Assembly (NCBI RefSeq): GCF_000812565.1
Contig: NZ_JTAM01000005.1
Span: forward strand, 62,001-126,000
Source: Flammeovirga sp. OC4
Lineage (GTDB): Bacteria; Bacteroidota; Bacteroidia; Cytophagales; Flammeovirgaceae
DNA length: 64,000 nucleotides
Direction: 5' to 3'
In this document: positions 25,878 through 34,333 of the stretch, piece after piece
Layout: each line of letters opens with the position of its first letter
How positions within the stretch are numbered: the first letter of the stretch is position 1
Made by a program: the position numbers and the translations under genes
The notes under the pieces: generated by a model
Told to the model about the DNA's origin: nothing
Seen by the model: the letters and a program-made list of their open reading frames with translations, nothing else
Database searches by the model: none

Positions 25878-26660
25878 ATGAGAAGAATATTCGTATTTCT
25901 ATCTTTTCTTTTTTTGATTTCTTGTTCTTCTCAAGAAACCTTCAGAAAAACACCTGTTGATCAATTCATCGTTGACATGAGTGATGTAAAAAACTTCACT
26001 ATCTTACTTCACGACATGGATGCAGAAGAACATATGTTTACTGCTAATGAATATCGTCATCAATATCAAATCATTACTATGGGAGCAGATAGTGTCCCTC
26101 AGACTAAAACTACTGAGTGGTACCCTGTTTCTGAAGCATTTTTCAATTTACATTCAGGAGACATCGGAATGGAAATCGCTTCGAAAATCGATGGTAAAGT
26201 TTCAAAGCAAGTTTCACCTCCTGGCTACTCTGGTTATGTGGGTAATTCTCAATATGGTCAATGGAAAACGAACCCAAGTACAGGCACAAGCTTTTGGGAG
26301 TTTTACGGAAGGTACGCCATGTTAAGAAGCATTTTTGGAATGGGTTACTATGGTCCAATTTACAGATCTAGTTACTACGATTACAGAAGACATTACAGCT
26401 CAGGAAGAAACTACTACGGAGGAAGTTCAGGTTCACCAAGATACGGTACTTACTCCTCTGGTGTATCTAAATCTAATCCTAGTTTTGCTAGAAGAATGAG
26501 TACAAGTAGTAGCTTTAAAAGTACTGTCAACAATAGTGTAAGCCGTTCCCCTGCCCGTTCTGCAGCAGGTTCTAGATCTTCGGGTTACAAAAGTACATCT
26601 TCTAGATACGGCAGCGGTGCTTCATCAAGATCAAGATCTTCTTCTTCAGGAGGAAAATAA
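25878..26660 (+). CDS. Ser/Tyr/Gly-rich lipoprotein (DUF4247-like position)
   Basis: I start at ATG 25878 (260 residues) rather than GTG 25860, since MRRIFVFLSFLFLISCSSQ is a clean lipoprotein signal with an LISC lipobox. Residues 20-160 form a compact domain (DQFIVDMSD, FTILLHDMD, TTEWYPVSEAFF). The last 100 residues are low-complexity, with repeated Ser, Gly, Tyr and Arg (SSYYDYRR, GRNYYGGSSGS, a Ser/Arg tail ending SSSGGK). By order and architecture it resembles the DUF4247-type lipoproteins that accompany DUF4178 and speE-like genes, but I cannot confirm homology. It precedes the aminopropyltransferase, separated by a small terminator hairpin. Confidence 0.7.
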   Translation: MRRIFVFLSFLFLISCSSQETFRKTPVDQFIVDMSDVKNFTILLHDMDAEEHMFTANEYRHQYQIITMGADSVPQTKTTEWYPVSEAFFNLHSGDIGMEIASKIDGKVSKQVSPPGYSGYVGNSQYGQWKTNPSTGTSFWEFYGRYAMLRSIFGMGYYGPIYRSSYYDYRRHYSSGRNYYGGSSGSPRYGTYSSGVSKSNPSFARRMSTSSSFKSTVNNSVSRSPARSAAGSRSSGYKSTSSRYGSGASSRSRSSSSGGK

Positions 26661-26687
26661 AAAATATTAAATTACTATTTTTCAATG

Positions 26688-26718
26688 CCCTCAGTATTTC
26701 ATACTACTGAGGGTTTTT
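26688..26718 (+). terminator. terminator/attenuator between lipoprotein and aminopropyltransferase genes
   Basis: CCCTCAGTA (26688-26696) pairs with TACTGAGGG (26705-26713), eight-base loop, then five Ts. It lies in the intergenic gap if the next gene starts at 26733, and would reduce read-through to it. Confidence 0.75.
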
Positions 26719-26732
26719 GTTTCAAACAAACA

Positions 26733-28319
26733 ATGAAAACTTCATTTTTATCTAAATCAAACACTTTAAAATTAGCTTTATTTGCTACAGGTTTATCAGG
26801 AATTGTAGCAGAGTATGTCTTATCTACGCTAGCCACTTACTTTTTAGGGAACTCTGTTTTACAATGGACATTAACCCTATCCTTCATGCTTTTCGCAATG
26901 GGATTAGGAAGTAGATACAGTAAATATTTAGACAAGAATTTGATTGAAAAATTCATTTTAGTTGAATTTATTCTTTCCTTTTTAGTTTCCTTTAGTTCCA
27001 TCATAGCTTACGGCATTTCGGCCTACGTGAGTTTTAATCAAGAACTCTATGTTTTTCCTTTACCCATTGATGGTGTTTTAATTTACTTCACCAGTATTTG
27101 TATTGGCTTTTTAATTGGTTTAGAGATTCCATTGGCAACACGCCTTAATGATTCTTTTGAAACTCTGAAAGTTAATATTTCTTCAGTAATGGAAAAAGAC
27201 TATTTCGGTAGTTTATTTGGAGGGTTATTCTTTGCTTTTGTAGGGCTTCCCTTCTTAGGATTAACGTATACTCCTTTTGTCCTTGGCTTTGTGAACCTTA
27301 GTGTAGCCATATTATTATTATGGAGATTAGATGATATTATAGCACCGAATTGGGTCAAAAAATTAAAGATTGGCAGCATTTCATTATTCATTGTTATAGG
27401 CATAGGAATGTTCAGTGCTAAAGAAGTTATTAATTTTGGAGAACAGCATTTATATAAAGACAAGGTTGTATTTCAAGAACAAACTTCTTATCAACGTTTA
27501 GTCGTTACCAAGTGGAAAAATGACTATTGGTTATATATCAACGGACATTTACAGTTAAGTACTTTTGACGAATGGCTTTATCATGAACCTATGGCTATTC
27601 CAGCCTTATCTTTGAATGGGCGTCCACAAAAAGTATTAATCCTTGGTGGTGGAGATGGATGTTTAGCTAGAGAAGCACTCAAGTATCCTTCTATAGAAAA
27701 AATCACATTAGTGGATCTTGACCCAGGAATGACAAGGTTAGGTCAGGAACACCCTATTTTTGTTGAACTCAACAAAAATGCACTTAACAACTCAAAAGTA
27801 GAGGTCATCAATGGTGACGCTTTTACTTATCTAGAGAAAACAGAAGAGTTTTTTGATGTAATATTAATGGATTTTCCAGATCCTAAATCTATTGAATTAG
27901 GCAGACTGCAATCCATGGAAACATTTAGAATGTGTTGGCATCATTTAAGACCTAATGGCGTAATTGTAACACAAGCAGGAAGTCCGTATTATGCTACAAA
28001 AGCTTTTTATTGTATAGAAAAAACAATGCAAGAAGCTGGCTTCAACACTATTCCTATGAGAAATCAAGTATTAACACTCGGTGAATGGGGATGGGTAATG
28101 GGCACAAAAACATTAAGTCCTACTGAAATGAAACAAAAAATAAGAGGTCTTGACATTGAAGAAATTCCAACACGTTGGTTAAATAACGAATCACTCAATA
28201 GTATAACTTCTTTTGGAAAAGGACTTGTTGAATTTGACAGTAGTCAGGTTGAAGTCAATACGGTTCACAATCCGGTTCTTCCTACGTATTATGGGAAAGG
28301 AAATTGGGATTTATTCTAA
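26733..28319 (+). CDS. membrane polyamine aminopropyltransferase (spermidine synthase-like)
   Basis: The protein joins an N-terminal membrane domain of about seven segments (residues 10-240) to a cytoplasmic spermidine-synthase-like domain. The latter shows the decarboxy-SAM binding motif GGGDGCLARE, the acidic VDLDPGM strand end and DFPDPKS with the likely catalytic Asp, followed by LGRLQSMETF. I choose the ATG at 26733 (528 residues); an earlier ATG at 26685 would add 16 residues encoded by the terminator hairpin. These fused enzymes are common in DUF4178/DUF350 neighbourhoods; whether they make spermidine or modify another amine is unknown. No SAM decarboxylase lies in the window. Confidence 0.85.
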   Translation: MKTSFLSKSNTLKLALFATGLSGIVAEYVLSTLATYFLGNSVLQWTLTLSFMLFAMGLGSRYSKYLDKNLIEKFILVEFILSFLVSFSSIIAYGISAYVSFNQELYVFPLPIDGVLIYFTSICIGFLIGLEIPLATRLNDSFETLKVNISSVMEKDYFGSLFGGLFFAFVGLPFLGLTYTPFVLGFVNLSVAILLLWRLDDIIAPNWVKKLKIGSISLFIVIGIGMFSAKEVINFGEQHLYKDKVVFQEQTSYQRLVVTKWKNDYWLYINGHLQLSTFDEWLYHEPMAIPALSLNGRPQKVLILGGGDGCLAREALKYPSIEKITLVDLDPGMTRLGQEHPIFVELNKNALNNSKVEVINGDAFTYLEKTEEFFDVILMDFPDPKSIELGRLQSMETFRMCWHHLRPNGVIVTQAGSPYYATKAFYCIEKTMQEAGFNTIPMRNQVLTLGEWGWVMGTKTLSPTEMKQKIRGLDIEEIPTRWLNNESLNSITSFGKGLVEFDSSQVEVNTVHNPVLPTYYGKGNWDLF

Positions 28320-28328
28320 TCATAAAAC

Positions 28329-28373
28329 AACCCCATTCACTATCAAAAAAAGGTGAATGGGGTTATTTTTTTT
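28329..28373. terminator. bidirectional terminator between aminopropyltransferase and mobA
   Basis: AACCCCATTCAC pairs with GTGAATGGGGTT (12 bp, 12-base loop), with a long T run on the plus side. It separates two convergent genes. Confidence 0.88.
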
Positions 28374-29478
28374 ATAAAAGACCTTTCAATCGTTGATACT
28401 CTTCCGGTGTATTTGCATTGGTCATCTCCTCTTCATAAGTGGGAATGACTAATTCAATATCATTATTCATTAACGTTTTTAATGGAGAGGAATATCCCCA
28501 ACTCAAAAACTCTAATAATTTACCGTAGGCTTTCGGTTCCCAAATACAAATTAATGGTTCTGGAAACTTCATGGTGGGACTCTTAAAAGTAGTCGCCAAC
28601 TTCTGAGAGTTCCTCGATTGTACTAATTGATTGATCGAATTGACACTCAATAATGGTAAATCACATGCAACCACCAACCAAGCCGAATTAGGATCACTTT
28701 GGAGTGCAGATAAGATTCCGCCTAAAGGTCCTAACCCTAAAAACTTATCCTCCAACTGTTCAACCTCAGCATATTTGTCTTTTTTATCAGCAACAGACAC
28801 AAAAACCTCTTCACAATATTGAGATAGTAGATCATAAGAATACTTCCACTGAGGTAGACCATGGTAATCTAACATGGCTTTATCTTCACCCATCCTAGTA
28901 CTTTTACCACCCACCAATACCAAACCTTTTAATTGAGGCTTAACTTCAATATGTGATAAAATAAATGAAGTAATACCTTCCAAATCTGATGCTAAAAAAG
29001 TAGGTAAATCAGCCAACTCAGGTTTAACAGTTAATAGCTCATTGGGAATAGTTTGGTTACTTTCTTTAAATACAACGCCAATCGGATCTTTTATGTCTTC
29101 AACTTGTTCGATTAAAGAACTTCGATTATCAATAAACAGTAATTGCTGCTGACCTTTAAAATAGTTTCCATTGACGAATGTAATTGCACAATCTCTGAAG
29201 TAGGTTCTCAATTCAAATGCAGGAGTTGATACAGAAACATCAAACCTTTTGAACCCTGTATGATCATTATTATCAAAGATTTCTCCACTAATAAAAGGTA
29301 CTTGCCCTTTGACTACCTTTTGATCTAAGAGTCCTACTTTTAGTGAAGGTAACTCTCTGAAAATATGCACGACAAACTCACGAATAGCATTGCTATCTAC
29401 TCCCATTATGGCAATCTCATTGACACCATAATTCCCTATTTCTCTCTGTGATATTTTGGCTTTTTTCTGACGTTTCAT
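28372..29478 (-). CDS. mobA: MobA-type molybdopterin guanylyltransferase with degenerate MobB-like N-domain
   Basis: The C-terminal half (about 183-368) is a MobA nucleotidyltransferase: GLVLVGGKSTRMGEDKAML is the GTP-binding signature, followed by LGPLGGILSAL and ACDLPLL with the catalytic Asp. It attaches GMP to molybdopterin. The N-terminal 180 residues begin EIAIMGVDSNAIREFVVHIF and later KVGLLDQ. The order is like MobB, but the P-loop GKT is replaced (SNAIR), so it probably no longer binds nucleotide. The start codon immediately follows the moaC stop, so the two are translationally coupled. Confidence 0.85.
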   Translation of the reverse strand: MKRQKKAKISQREIGNYGVNEIAIMGVDSNAIREFVVHIFRELPSLKVGLLDQKVVKGQVPFISGEIFDNNDHTGFKRFDVSVSTPAFELRTYFRDCAITFVNGNYFKGQQQLLFIDNRSSLIEQVEDIKDPIGVVFKESNQTIPNELLTVKPELADLPTFLASDLEGITSFILSHIEVKPQLKGLVLVGGKSTRMGEDKAMLDYHGLPQWKYSYDLLSQYCEEVFVSVADKKDKYAEVEQLEDKFLGLGPLGGILSALQSDPNSAWLVVACDLPLLSVNSINQLVQSRNSQKLATTFKSPTMKFPEPLICIWEPKAYGKLLEFLSWGYSSPLKTLMNNDIELVIPTYEEEMTNANTPEEYQRLKGLL

Positions 29479-29973
29479 CTATCTATTAAAATCCGATTTA
29501 CCGCCTGTTTTGTGCATTAACTTTGTTTCTTTGATAACAATATCATGCGAAAGTGCCTTACACATATCATAAATCGTTAAAGCTGCAACGCTTGCACCTG
29601 TTAAGGCTTCCATTTCCACCCCAGTTTTTGAAGTAACAGACGCTGTACTTTTAATAGTAATTTCTGTTTCGGAAGACCAATCAATTTCTATGTTACACTT
29701 ATCCAAAGGGAGTGGATGACAAAGAGGAATTAAATCCGATGTCTTTTTGGTTCCCATGATACCTGCAATCATCGCTGTTTGAAAAATCGACCCTTTCTTT
29801 GTCGAATTATCTTGACCTTGAATCTGAAGTGCCACTTCTTTTGGAAAGCTTATAACAGTTTGAGCAATCGCTATTCTTTTCGTTACACTTTTACCTCCCA
29901 CATCTACCATAGAAGGGTTTCCTTCCTCATCAAGATGGGTCAAGGTATTGTTTTTTTCTTCTTCTTTTTTCAT
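29479..29973 (-). CDS. moaC: cyclic pyranopterin monophosphate synthase
   Basis: The 164-residue enzyme converts the MoaA product to cyclic pyranopterin monophosphate in molybdenum cofactor synthesis. Signatures: MVDVGGKSVTKRIAIA, QTAMIAGIMGTKKTSDLIPLCHPLPLD (conserved Lys and His), MEALTGASVAALTIYDMCKAL, and the terminal HKTGGKSDF. It lies directly upstream of mobA with no gap and is divergent from moeA, 55 bp away. The partner moaA is not in the window. Confidence 0.96.
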   Translation of the reverse strand: MKKEEEKNNTLTHLDEEGNPSMVDVGGKSVTKRIAIAQTVISFPKEVALQIQGQDNSTKKGSIFQTAMIAGIMGTKKTSDLIPLCHPLPLDKCNIEIDWSSETEITIKSTASVTSKTGVEMEALTGASVAALTIYDMCKALSHDIVIKETKLMHKTGGKSDFNR

Positions 29974-30028
29974 TCTTAAGCTTTCTATAAGTAATTTCGA
30001 AGTCCAATTTCTAAAGAAACAAACTACT

Positions 30029-31246
30029 ATGCAAAATCAATTGATAGAACCATTAGAAGTTGACCAAATAATTAGTCAGGTCGCTTTAAAAACAGAGGTA
30101 ATAACGGTTTCACTTTCAGAAGCAATAGGTAAAGTATTGGCAGAAGCTATTCATGCAGATCGTGATTTCCCTCCATTTAACCGAGTGGCTATGGATGGAA
30201 TAGCCATTAATTATAATGCAATTGAAAAAGGAAAGCATCAGTTTAAAATTGAAGGTGTTCAGGCTGCAGGAAGTCCACAAATGACACTTCAGGACACTGA
30301 AAATTGCTTGGAAGTGATGACAGGTGCCATGTTACCTGAAAATGCAGATGTAGTAATCCCTTATGAGTGGACACAAAAAGAAGGCGACGCAATGATCGTT
30401 GAAGACTTCAACAATATTCAGTCTTTTGGCAACATCCATAAACAAGGAAATGACCAAAAAGAAGGTGATCTACTACTTGAAAGTGGTACTCCTATTACAT
30501 CAGCTGAAATTGGATTATTAGCTACGGTTGGTAAATATGAAGTAAAGGTATACGCAAAACCAAAAGTGGCCATTATCGCCACTGGTGATGAATTAGTAAA
30601 TATTGAAGACACTCCTGCTCCTCATCAGATCAGAATGTCAAATTGCTTTACGATTCAAAGCCGATTACAAGAAGAAGGATTAGATTCTAAAATCTTTCAT
30701 CTTAAAGATGATTATGAGCGTTTAAAACAAGCGATACAGTCACTTTTTGAAGAATATGATATTTTTGTATTCAGTGGTGGCGTTTCAAAAGGAAAGTTTG
30801 ATTATCTTCCAAAAGTATTTGAGGAATTGGGTGTTTCCAAGAAGTTTCACGGTGTTAAACAAAGACCAGGAAAACCTTTTTGGTTTGGGGTAACAGCTAA
30901 AAACCAACCTATTTTTGCATTACCGGGCAATCCTGTCTCAACTTATTTATGTACAAATAGGTATTTGATGCCTTGGTTATACAAACAAGAATGTATTAGT
31001 GCGCCTCTAGTGCAACAATACGCTACATTGGCGGATGAGTTTACTTTTAAGAAGCCACTTTCCTTCTTCTTACAAGTTAAAGCCCATTATGATGAAGACG
31101 GCAAACTTTGGGCACAACCTATTAAAGGTGGAGGATCAGGCGATATGACGAGCCTATTACAAGCCAATGCTTTCCTTGAATTACCAGGAGAAAAAAGTGA
31201 TTTCTCTAAAGATGAAAAATTACCAATTTGGTTCTATAAAAAATAG
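30029..31246 (+). CDS. moeA: molybdopterin molybdotransferase
   Basis: MoeA inserts molybdate into adenylylated molybdopterin. I use ATG 30029 (405 residues); an ATG-less extension back to 29948 would overlap moaC's start and is not family-like. Signatures: PPFNRVAMDGIAI near residue 50, TGAMLPENADVVIPYE, FSGGVSKGKFDYL (cofactor-binding loop) and VKQRPGKPFWFG with ALPGNPVS. It is followed after 3 nt by a DUF7009-like gene and faces moaC-mobA. Confidence 0.96.
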   Translation: MQNQLIEPLEVDQIISQVALKTEVITVSLSEAIGKVLAEAIHADRDFPPFNRVAMDGIAINYNAIEKGKHQFKIEGVQAAGSPQMTLQDTENCLEVMTGAMLPENADVVIPYEWTQKEGDAMIVEDFNNIQSFGNIHKQGNDQKEGDLLLESGTPITSAEIGLLATVGKYEVKVYAKPKVAIIATGDELVNIEDTPAPHQIRMSNCFTIQSRLQEEGLDSKIFHLKDDYERLKQAIQSLFEEYDIFVFSGGVSKGKFDYLPKVFEELGVSKKFHGVKQRPGKPFWFGVTAKNQPIFALPGNPVSTYLCTNRYLMPWLYKQECISAPLVQQYATLADEFTFKKPLSFFLQVKAHYDEDGKLWAQPIKGGGSGDMTSLLQANAFLELPGEKSDFSKDEKLPIWFYKK

Positions 31247-31249
31247 ATT

Positions 31250-31615
31250 ATGAAATTAAGATTATTAGACAACAGCATCCGATTAAGATTGAATAAAGTC
31301 GATCTTGATACTCTTTATAATGAAGGTGAAGTTTGGACTGTTTCACAATTAGGAAAAACCTCTTTTGCTTATGGCGTCAAATCTGTAGAGCAAGGAGAGA
31401 TGAGTGTTGACATGGAAAATAACCGCTTACAGTTCCACCTTAATGTTGAGCAAATCAACGAGTGGCATTCTACAAGTAAAGTAGGTTATTCTTCTGTTCA
31501 GAATAACGAAGATGGTTCTTCATTGAAATTATTGATTGAAAAAGACTTCAAGTGTCTGACTGATCGTGATGAAGACGAAAGCAACAACTTTGAAAATCCG
31601 AACAGTACTTGCTAG
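31250..31615 (+). CDS. DUF7009-like small protein in molybdopterin cluster
   Basis: This 121-residue protein starts 3 nt after moeA, so it is certainly in the same operon. The opening KLRLLDNSIRLRLNKVDLDTLYNEG and a Cys-containing tail (FKCLTDRDEDESNNFENP) resemble small Bacteroidota proteins of the DUF7009 type that sit in molybdenum cofactor operons. The fold appears beta-rich. No function is established; chaperoning or sensing of the cofactor is a guess from position. Confidence 0.7.
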   Translation: MKLRLLDNSIRLRLNKVDLDTLYNEGEVWTVSQLGKTSFAYGVKSVEQGEMSVDMENNRLQFHLNVEQINEWHSTSKVGYSSVQNNEDGSSLKLLIEKDFKCLTDRDEDESNNFENPNSTC

Positions 31616-31638
31616 GCTCATCTTGTTTATTATAAATG

Positions 31639-31682
31639 AATAATCCACTCTTTACATTATGATAAAGAGTGGATTATTTTTT
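31639..31682. terminator. bidirectional terminator after moeA-DUF7009
   Basis: AATAATCCACTCTTT pairs perfectly with AAAGAGTGGATTATT across 10 bases, followed by Ts. It also lies at the 3' end of the convergent propeller gene. Confidence 0.88.
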
Positions 31683-31695
31683 AATGAGGTCCTTT

Positions 31696-32595
31696 TTATT
31701 CTACATTCCACTTCTCAAGCCTTCTATTGCTTGATGCAATAAACTGTTTTCCATCAGGTAAAACAGCTATCACTTCATGACTTCCAAAATGTGTATAAGA
31801 TTGTATTTTTTTCCCAGATTCAATATCCCATAAATCTAAATAACCCGTACTACTTGCAATAAAACGCTCACCATCGGGCAATAATGATATTGCTTTATGA
31901 CTTCCTCTTTCCGTATATGAAAGTAACTTTTGTCCCGTTTCAACATCCCACAAATCCAAGTAACCGGTACTTCCGGCAATAAAACGTTCACCATCAGGCA
32001 AAACTACAATAGCTTCATGATTGCCAGACTTTGTATAGGTCTTCAACTTCTCGCCTGTCTCTACGTCCCATAAATCCAGATAACCTGTACTGCCTGCTAC
32101 AAAACGTTTACCATCAGGTAAAACGGCTATTGCTTTGTGACTTCCCGATTTTGTATAGGTCAACAACTTTTCTCCCGTTTCAATATCCCATAAATCTAAA
32201 TAGCCAGTACTACCGGCAATAAAACGTTTACCATCAGGTAAAATAGCAATTGCTTCATGACTACCGGATTTTGTGTAAGTCATCAACTTCTCTCCCGTCT
32301 CAATATCCCATAAATCTAAATAGCCAGTACTACCAGCAATGAAACGTTTACCATCTGGAAGAACGGCTATCGCTTTATGACTACCCCAATTCGTAAACGT
32401 TTTTACTTTTTCACCCGTCTCTACATTCCAAAGATCCAAAAAACCAGTACTACCAGCTATAAAGTGTTTACCATCAGGTAAAATGGCTATTGCCTCATGA
32501 TCTCCAGTTTTGGTATAAGTGAAAATAGCGTCCGAGCCACGATCAAAGGCACATAATAGATAAACAAAAGAGAGTAAGACTAGTTTCTTGTACAT
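31696..32595 (-). CDS. secreted seven-repeat beta-propeller (WD40-like)
   Basis: After a signal peptide (about 19 residues) the 299-residue protein is seven tandem copies of a 40-residue unit, each with a core LPDGKRFIAGSTGYLDLWD and ETGEKL turn. The spacing is exactly 40 residues, 120 bp in DNA, without insertions. Position nine of each unit alternates Glu, Lys, Glu, Lys, Glu, Lys, Glu (HE/HK before AIA). Repeats 2 to 5 are nearly identical, so they arose by recent duplication. The WD-type strand ending and seven copies predict a closed propeller, probably a binding scaffold in the periplasm. No enzyme motif; partner unknown. Confidence 0.75.
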   Translation of the reverse strand: MYKKLVLLSFVYLLCAFDRGSDAIFTYTKTGDHEAIAILPDGKHFIAGSTGFLDLWNVETGEKVKTFTNWGSHKAIAVLPDGKRFIAGSTGYLDLWDIETGEKLMTYTKSGSHEAIAILPDGKRFIAGSTGYLDLWDIETGEKLLTYTKSGSHKAIAVLPDGKRFVAGSTGYLDLWDVETGEKLKTYTKSGNHEAIVVLPDGERFIAGSTGYLDLWDVETGQKLLSYTERGSHKAISLLPDGERFIASSTGYLDLWDIESGKKIQSYTHFGSHEVIAVLPDGKQFIASSNRRLEKWNVE

Positions 32596-32644
32596 TGTAT
32601 AGCATTTAGAATTGAATGAATATTTTCAATATACACTTTTTCAT

Positions 32645-32679
32645 AAAAAAATGAACCACATCAGAATTGATGTGGTCCA
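32645..32679 (-). terminator. terminator after fasciclin gene
   Basis: ACCACATCA pairs with TGATGTGGT, four-base loop, with a T run on the minus strand, about 40 nt past the fasciclin stop. Confidence 0.8.
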
Positions 32680-32716
32680 TAAAAAATAACTAATACTCTA
32701 TTCAATTTAAATTTAC

Positions 32717-34027
32717 CTAATCTGTAATTACTTCATTAATAATGTGAATGATACCGTTTGAAGCTCCAACATTAGGTTGTGCGACTGTAGCACCTCCAAT
32801 AGTGATTACGCCATCTACAACGCTTACCGTCAACATTGCACCACCAAGTGTTTCTACCATATCACCATCATTTAAGTCTGTTGATAATACCTTATTTGGC
32901 ACCACATGATTTGCTAGAATAGCTGCCAATTGTTCTTTTGTCAATGAAATGTCACCTAATTTTGCGAAAGCAGCATCAGTTGGTGCTAATACCGTATATT
33001 CTGCTAACTCACCATCAACAAAATCTACATTAAAGTCAGATAATAACTCAGTAGTAGTTAACGCTCCAATTAATTCAGTAAAATCACCCGCTGTAATTGC
33101 CACATCCACGATTGTAGACGGTGTCAATACTTTATCGATTACATGTACAACACCATTGATTGCTTCAATATTAGCAATTTCTACCATTGCATCACCAATT
33201 TTCACCATTTCACCATCTAGCATTACTTCAAGACTTGTGTTGATTGATGTTTCAACTTTGCCGTTTTCTAAGGCACTAGAAAGTACTTTTGATGATACTA
33301 CGTGATGCTGTAGGATTCTTTGTAATTCTTCTTCTGTAAAATCATCAAGATTGATACCTGCTTCTGTAAAAGCAGCATCTGTTGGTGCAAATACTGTAAG
33401 AGAATTTGTAGCTGTAGCAAAAGGAGCCACTAGTTTAGCTTTGTCTAATGCCGCCACTAAAGATGTGAAGTTATTGCTGATTGCGACTTGTGCAATAGTC
33501 AATGCTTGAGAAGGTACGATTACACTCTCAATACCATGAATTACACCATTATCGGCTTCAATATTTGGTGATCCTACTTTGGCACCACCAACCATTACGT
33601 TACCACCTGAAATTTCAACTTCAAGTTTTGTTCCTGCTAATGTTGTTAACATGTCTCCATTATTTAAGTCTGTAGACATTAATTTTCCTTCGACAACGTG
33701 ATGCTTCAGTAAAATATCAAGTGCTTCTGCTGATAAATCATCGAAAGAAGAAATTCCGTTGTTAGCTGCTAAAAGTTGTGTAAAGGCCGCGTTTGTTGGT
33801 GCAAATACTGTGTATTCTTTCGTTGCATCTGCAAATGTACCTACTAAGTTTGCTGAACCTAATGCGGTTACAAGTGTAGAGTAATCACTTGCAGAAGACG
33901 CTACATCGGCAATAGTGTTTGTTGGAAGGTTTGTGATTGGCGGAGTGTCATCATCTTCGTTACATGACGTGATTGAAAATAGAATTGAGAGGACGAATAA
34001 AAGTTTTGCTAAATCTAAAGTTTTCAT
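32717..34027 (-). CDS. triple-fasciclin (FAS1) lipoprotein
   Basis: The 436-residue product has a lipoprotein signal (hydrophobic core then SITSC lipobox; EDDD follows, an acidic stretch often seen on surface lipoproteins). Three FAS1 domains follow, at about 38-172, 174-300 and 302-436. Each shows the family pattern: a F(A)PT(D/N)AAF box, then HHVV or NHVV with a KVLS-type strand, and a terminal GV(V/I)H-I box. FAS1 domains mediate adhesion to proteins or polysaccharides. It is unlinked to the neighbouring genes and is probably surface exposed. Confidence 0.92.
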   Translation of the reverse strand: MKTLDLAKLLFVLSILFSITSCNEDDDTPPITNLPTNTIADVASSASDYSTLVTALGSANLVGTFADATKEYTVFAPTNAAFTQLLAANNGISSFDDLSAEALDILLKHHVVEGKLMSTDLNNGDMLTTLAGTKLEVEISGGNVMVGGAKVGSPNIEADNGVIHGIESVIVPSQALTIAQVAISNNFTSLVAALDKAKLVAPFATATNSLTVFAPTDAAFTEAGINLDDFTEEELQRILQHHVVSSKVLSSALENGKVETSINTSLEVMLDGEMVKIGDAMVEIANIEAINGVVHVIDKVLTPSTIVDVAITAGDFTELIGALTTTELLSDFNVDFVDGELAEYTVLAPTDAAFAKLGDISLTKEQLAAILANHVVPNKVLSTDLNDGDMVETLGGAMLTVSVVDGVITIGGATVAQPNVGASNGIIHIINEVITD

Positions 34028-34333
34028 CTCATTTAAGATTTTATGGTTGAAAATTCAGACTTATAAATTTTGTGTAACTATTTTTTGTTTAAACAAATTC
34101 AAAAATTATTAAACAAAATAACCTCAAACGTGAATCCAACACCCTCAATTTCGGGGTTTTTGATATCAAAATAAGGGTAAATAAGACATTTACTCCCTTG
34201 AAAAAAATTTCAAAAAATAGAACAACACGAAATGTTAAAACAAAGTTTAGTTAAACAAAGTTCCTTGATTTGTTAATTTTTTAGCTTAAAAACAAAAAAT
34301 CCACTCAACATAATTGCGAGTGGATTTTTCATT
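34028..34333. other. 306-bp intergenic region between fasciclin and nadB genes
   Basis: It holds the nadB terminator and otherwise AT-rich sequence with repeated TTAAACAAA motifs (for example near 34090, 34110 and 34250). No coding potential or complete promoter is evident. Confidence 0.5.
34294..34329. terminator. terminator after nadB
   Basis: AAAAATCCACTC pairs with GAGTGGATTTTT across 11 bases, T runs on both sides. It sits directly past the nadB stop on the minus strand. Confidence 0.8.

Noticed and set aside
29948-30028. Longer MoeA start overlapping moaC
   Set aside because: The added residues are low-complexity (Ser/Phe), overlap the moaC start region, and family N-termini begin near the ATG at 30029.
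31741-32520. Regular 120-bp repeats, at first sight like a CRISPR or satellite
   Set aside because: The repeats are in one open frame, with no spacers and a clear propeller reading; it is a coding repeat.
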